NCBI RefSeq assembly: GCF_022605725.1
Contig: NC_065567.1
Coordinates: 39,473,127 to 39,537,126, forward strand
Direction: 5' to 3'
Length of the DNA stretch: 64,000 nucleotides
Source of the DNA: Anthonomus grandis grandis
Lineage: Eukaryota > Arthropoda > Insecta > Coleoptera > Curculionidae
A program made the translations under genes and the position numbers. Below, one piece after another: positions 61,075-64,000 of this stretch. Each line of letters starts with the position of its first letter. The first letter of the stretch is position 1. Under the pieces are notes generated by a model. That model saw nothing but the letters and a program-made list of their open reading frames with translations, had not been told where the DNA came from and did no database searches.

Positions 61075-61346
61075 TTCTGAAACAGTTTAGTTTGGAGATA
61101 AGGTGTGTTATACGAAACTTCCTTGGAGTTTCGCCTATATTTCATAAATGCAATTAAAAATATAGCATTCCATTTAAAAAAATGACCGATAACGTCATAT
61201 CTTTTTTTTTATTCCACCCTGTATACAAAAATTTATGTGAAATAATGCGCAACTTAAAATAAAAATCGACGAATCCGAGCGTTCTCTCAAAAAAAATCAT
61301 ATCTCTAATTTTTATCGAATTTATGACAAACTTTAGGCGGTCACTG
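61075..61346 (-). repeat. Right terminal inverted repeat
   Basis: Inverted partner of 60104-60385. Its TA flank runs directly into TACAGTGCGG at 61347, the start of another end-like sequence. Confidence 0.82.
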
Positions 61347-61348
61347 TA

Positions 61349-61440
61349 TACAGTGCGGCTCTTTATTGTACCGCCCCCTCTTATCTTTTAAATGCGTTTA
61401 TATTAAAATTCAAAATTTTTTACACATTATTAGCAACCCA
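61349..61440. mobile_element. Isolated transposon end
   Basis: TA-CAGTGCGGCTCTTTATTG begins in the TATA at 61347-61350 directly after the previous element. It resembles the CAGTGCGAG end at 30711. No inverse partner was found before 64000. Confidence 0.4.
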
Positions 61441-61637
61441 AATACTATTTTTTGGTCCTTAGCTTATTTTGCAAAACTTAATTAAAATTAAATAAAAAGG
61501 GAGTTTAAAAGTTCCCACTGAATGCTTTATAGACCTAGAATATATTAAGTCATTACTTCTACCTATAACAAAATGGCAGCCTTTCAAAATCTTATTTTTC
61601 GCATTTTTATTTCCATGTAAGATAACTATACTTTAGG

Positions 61638-61722
61638 TTACACAAAAATGTAACTATTTTTGTGTAATATAATCATATAATTTCAACATCTTTTGTAAAT
61701 ATAACTACAAAAGATGTTGAAA
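61638..61722. repeat. Two adjacent perfect hairpins
   Basis: 61638-61667 has 11-bp arms (ttacacaaaaa) with an 8-base loop. 61681-61722 has 17-bp arms (tttcaacatcttttgta) with an 8-base loop. Both are perfect inverted repeats 13 bases apart. Confidence 0.8.
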
Positions 61723-64000
61723 ATGTGTGAAAAAATATGAAATTGAATAAGTTTGCAATAATGCAAATCACAAATTGTTTAAAATAATAAAACAAACTTC
61801 TCTTACTAAAAATTAATGTGTGTGCCAAGAAAAGAATCTTTCATTAAAAATGATATAAAACTTTTAAATTATACGCATTTTTTTATAATTTATAGGACAT
61901 TTTTCTTAATATACTTAGGTCTGGTACACTTGCATTATAATCGTATTAAATAAAAAGTCCTTCAAACTTAAAAAAGGTCTTTATCTTATTTTTAAATGAT
62001 ACTATAATAAAAGATAATTATTTTCAGTTTAACTTAAGCACCAGTTAATAATAATTTATCATCGAAAAGAGACTTAATGAGTAAAAAAATGACTTTTTAT
62101 GTCCATAAAGAATAAGATTATCATATAGAGCAATAAATCACTACTAGTGAACAACACAACAGTATGACTTAATCTACTTTTTTCATTTAACGGTAAAAAA
62201 ATCATTTTTAACATTAAAGCTCAATAACGGTAGATAAGCTGAAAATTAAATGTATCTGACTTAAGATTTGTATTGAAGCTGTATTTCTTCATACCCTTTT
62301 TAACCTTCAGTCGCTCACCTCTCTTATCCTGACATTCTGTTTTTTTTTTGTATCCTAATATTATGTATTATCTATATAAGATGGGTGAGTGTGAAATAAC
62401 TATTGAACATATATTTTTTTCCCTTTTCGGCCACAAAATTTATAAGTGATAAATCTACACAACCGTAAACTCTAAAAATATATCTTTGTCGAGAAATTCT
62501 TGACCACAGGACTGAAGAAAAATCACTTTGCAAATTAAACTGTTCATACTTGTTTTCTTTTGTAATTAACTCTAAGACGAATCAAGATCTAGAAATGCGG
62601 TTTACAAATTTTTCCTGCTAATTAAATTCTTTTTTGATAATAATATATAGTGTCAAAAAATTATAAAAGTTTTTGTTATTACAAAATGCGAACTTTAATA
62701 ATCTTATAAGAAACTTTTGTGTCAGAATGAACACGTCATTTATAAGTATTTCTCATTTTCCCGAACCAATGGTAGTTTTATATGTTTCTTTTTAATTAAC
62801 TTCAATTGTGATATTAATTTGTAGGGAAATCTGCAGATTAAAGGTATTTGCATATTTTTTTAATATGTAGATAGTTTTTCATAGATTAATTAATAATACA
62901 GGTTGACATAGGTTGACGTACTCATGTACTCGCATTCTTTGGGCCAGTTTCAAATGAAAGCAGATACTTGCTTGATGTATTTATTACGTTTGTTTACTAT
63001 TCATATATGTATGGGACTAAAGATTCTAAAAAATTTACTAGGGATTTAAATTGGGATACTTTCAGTTTTTATACCGGCTTAATACAAAACAAGTTATGAC
63101 TATTGATTAACCATCATTATTAATAAACAATTCTATATTCTTCCTTATTTTTAAATGATTCATTTCAGTGGTAATGACTTTTTAACCATCAAGACTCAAA
63201 ATGACGGTATAATACCGATTTTATTGACGATCATTTAAAAGACATTTCCAGTATCCTATATGCATATATTAACGATTCTCTTTATTTTTCTTAAAATGGT
63301 CAAGAAACATGTCTATGAATTTTATTACCAGCCTCTGAAAACAAGAAAACTTTGAATTAAATAAGTAAATTAAGATATAGTTGTTAATAATTATTGACAG
63401 TTACGCCGATCGTCCAGGATATTTTCTCTAAATAGAATGAATAAATTTCTATGGTATACATTAAAGGCAATTTCAGAATTGATAAGGCTTTAATTTAGAA
63501 GTTGGGATTGGAATGTACTTTTTATTCTGAAGTTTGTAAAGCAATTAATTGAAATGAATATTTTATTTAAGCCTACACAGTCCTAATTAATTTATGCCTA
63601 AATATTTTTTTATCTAATTTTCAGAAGTTTGTTTTTTTTTGGCCTTACGCTGAAGAAAAGCCGGTCTTAATTTAGAGGCATTTTATTAATTAATACGCAA
63701 TAAAAAATATTGTAATGGTTCCTTTATTATGCTTCTTTGCTTGTTTACCTACCACAGACGTAAAAGAAGTTCTTTAATGTGTAGTTTCTTCTGCACTCCA
63801 TCAAATTATATCAATTAGCTGTTAAATCGCATGCCGGCTAAATTACATATTCCCTGCCAATCTTTATTTTTTTTTCTTTGTTTTAAATCTTGTTAGGTTT
63901 TTTAATGTTATCTACTGATGCGAAAGGCAATGATTTATTTAAATGCTTTTAATAGTATATAAATAACGACGCAATTTTGAATAGGTAAAAAGAAATTTTT
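61723..64000. other. AT-rich presumed intron to the window end
   Basis: No gene, repeat end or FGF exon was recognised. Confidence 0.45.

Larger units (their letters stand above)
60104..61346 (+). mobile_element. Tc1/mariner-superfamily element, internally deleted
   Basis: Ends are CAGTGAGCGCC at 60104 and GGCGGTCACTG at 61346, each flanked by TA (60102-60103, 61347-61348). Inverted repeats of about 280 bp match well (acgctcggacc/gagcgt, ttttaagttgcgca, gatatgacgt). A second CAGGGTGG motif starts at 60240, with its inverse ending at 61221. Only the second half of the transposase remains inside. Confidence 0.88.

Noticed and set aside
1..64000. CRISPR arrays, prokaryotic operons, rRNA genes
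   Set aside because: No regularly spaced repeats, no dense coding and no rRNA-like sequence were seen; the DNA is eukaryotic.

Overview
The window is AT-rich eukaryotic DNA, most likely from an insect. Almost all recognisable coding matter is decayed transposon sequence: Tc1/mariner-type transposases, non-LTR retrotransposon reverse transcriptases, and one tRNA-derived SINE. A single host exon stands out. A beetle or similar insect is plausible from the transposon mix, but the sequence alone does not prove the order.

The host gene. At 12866-13103 (+) lies the first coding exon of a secreted fibroblast growth factor (FGF). It has a signal peptide and the start of the FGF beta-trefoil core, and ends at a clean GT splice donor. 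A CpG- and GC-rich region at 12440-12865 precedes it and looks like a promoter plus 5' leader. The leader carries two upstream ORFs, one of which overlaps the FGF start codon. I did not find a second FGF exon in the remaining 51 kb, so that stretch is probably a very long first intron.

Layout upstream of FGF (1-12440): a LINE RNase H relic (2290-2640, -), a complete Tc1/mariner-superfamily element with about 430-bp terminal inverted repeats (3494-5712), a mariner relic (6240-6830, -), and a Tc1 transposase tail (10324-10533, +) interrupted by a 5'-truncated LINE (10533-11790, -).

Layout downstream (13104-64000): transposase relics near 14.3, 20.7, 24.2, 25.9, 26.2, 46.7, 51.3, 57.0, 59.0 and 59.8 kb. 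Five elements have their ends defined: 30711-33660 (with a LINE nested in its transposase), 41680-43267 (with a SINE fragment inside), 43275-44555, 47803-49321 (a near-perfect fold-back with two 720-bp arms) and 60104-61346. A small MITE lies at 37657-38062 and a SINE with a tRNA-like head at 59281-59606. The rest is AT-rich and holds no gene I can support.

Main patterns. Most long-TIR elements insert at TA and carry a second copy of the terminal motif 54-136 bp inside each end, like the IR/DR layout of some Tc1 elements. They often sit within a few bases of another element's end. Transposon coding strands in the presumed intron are mostly antisense to FGF. I found no CRISPR array, operon-like system or intact tRNA or rRNA gene, and no clearly novel enzymatic system. 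The most unusual item is the fold-back element at 47803-49321.
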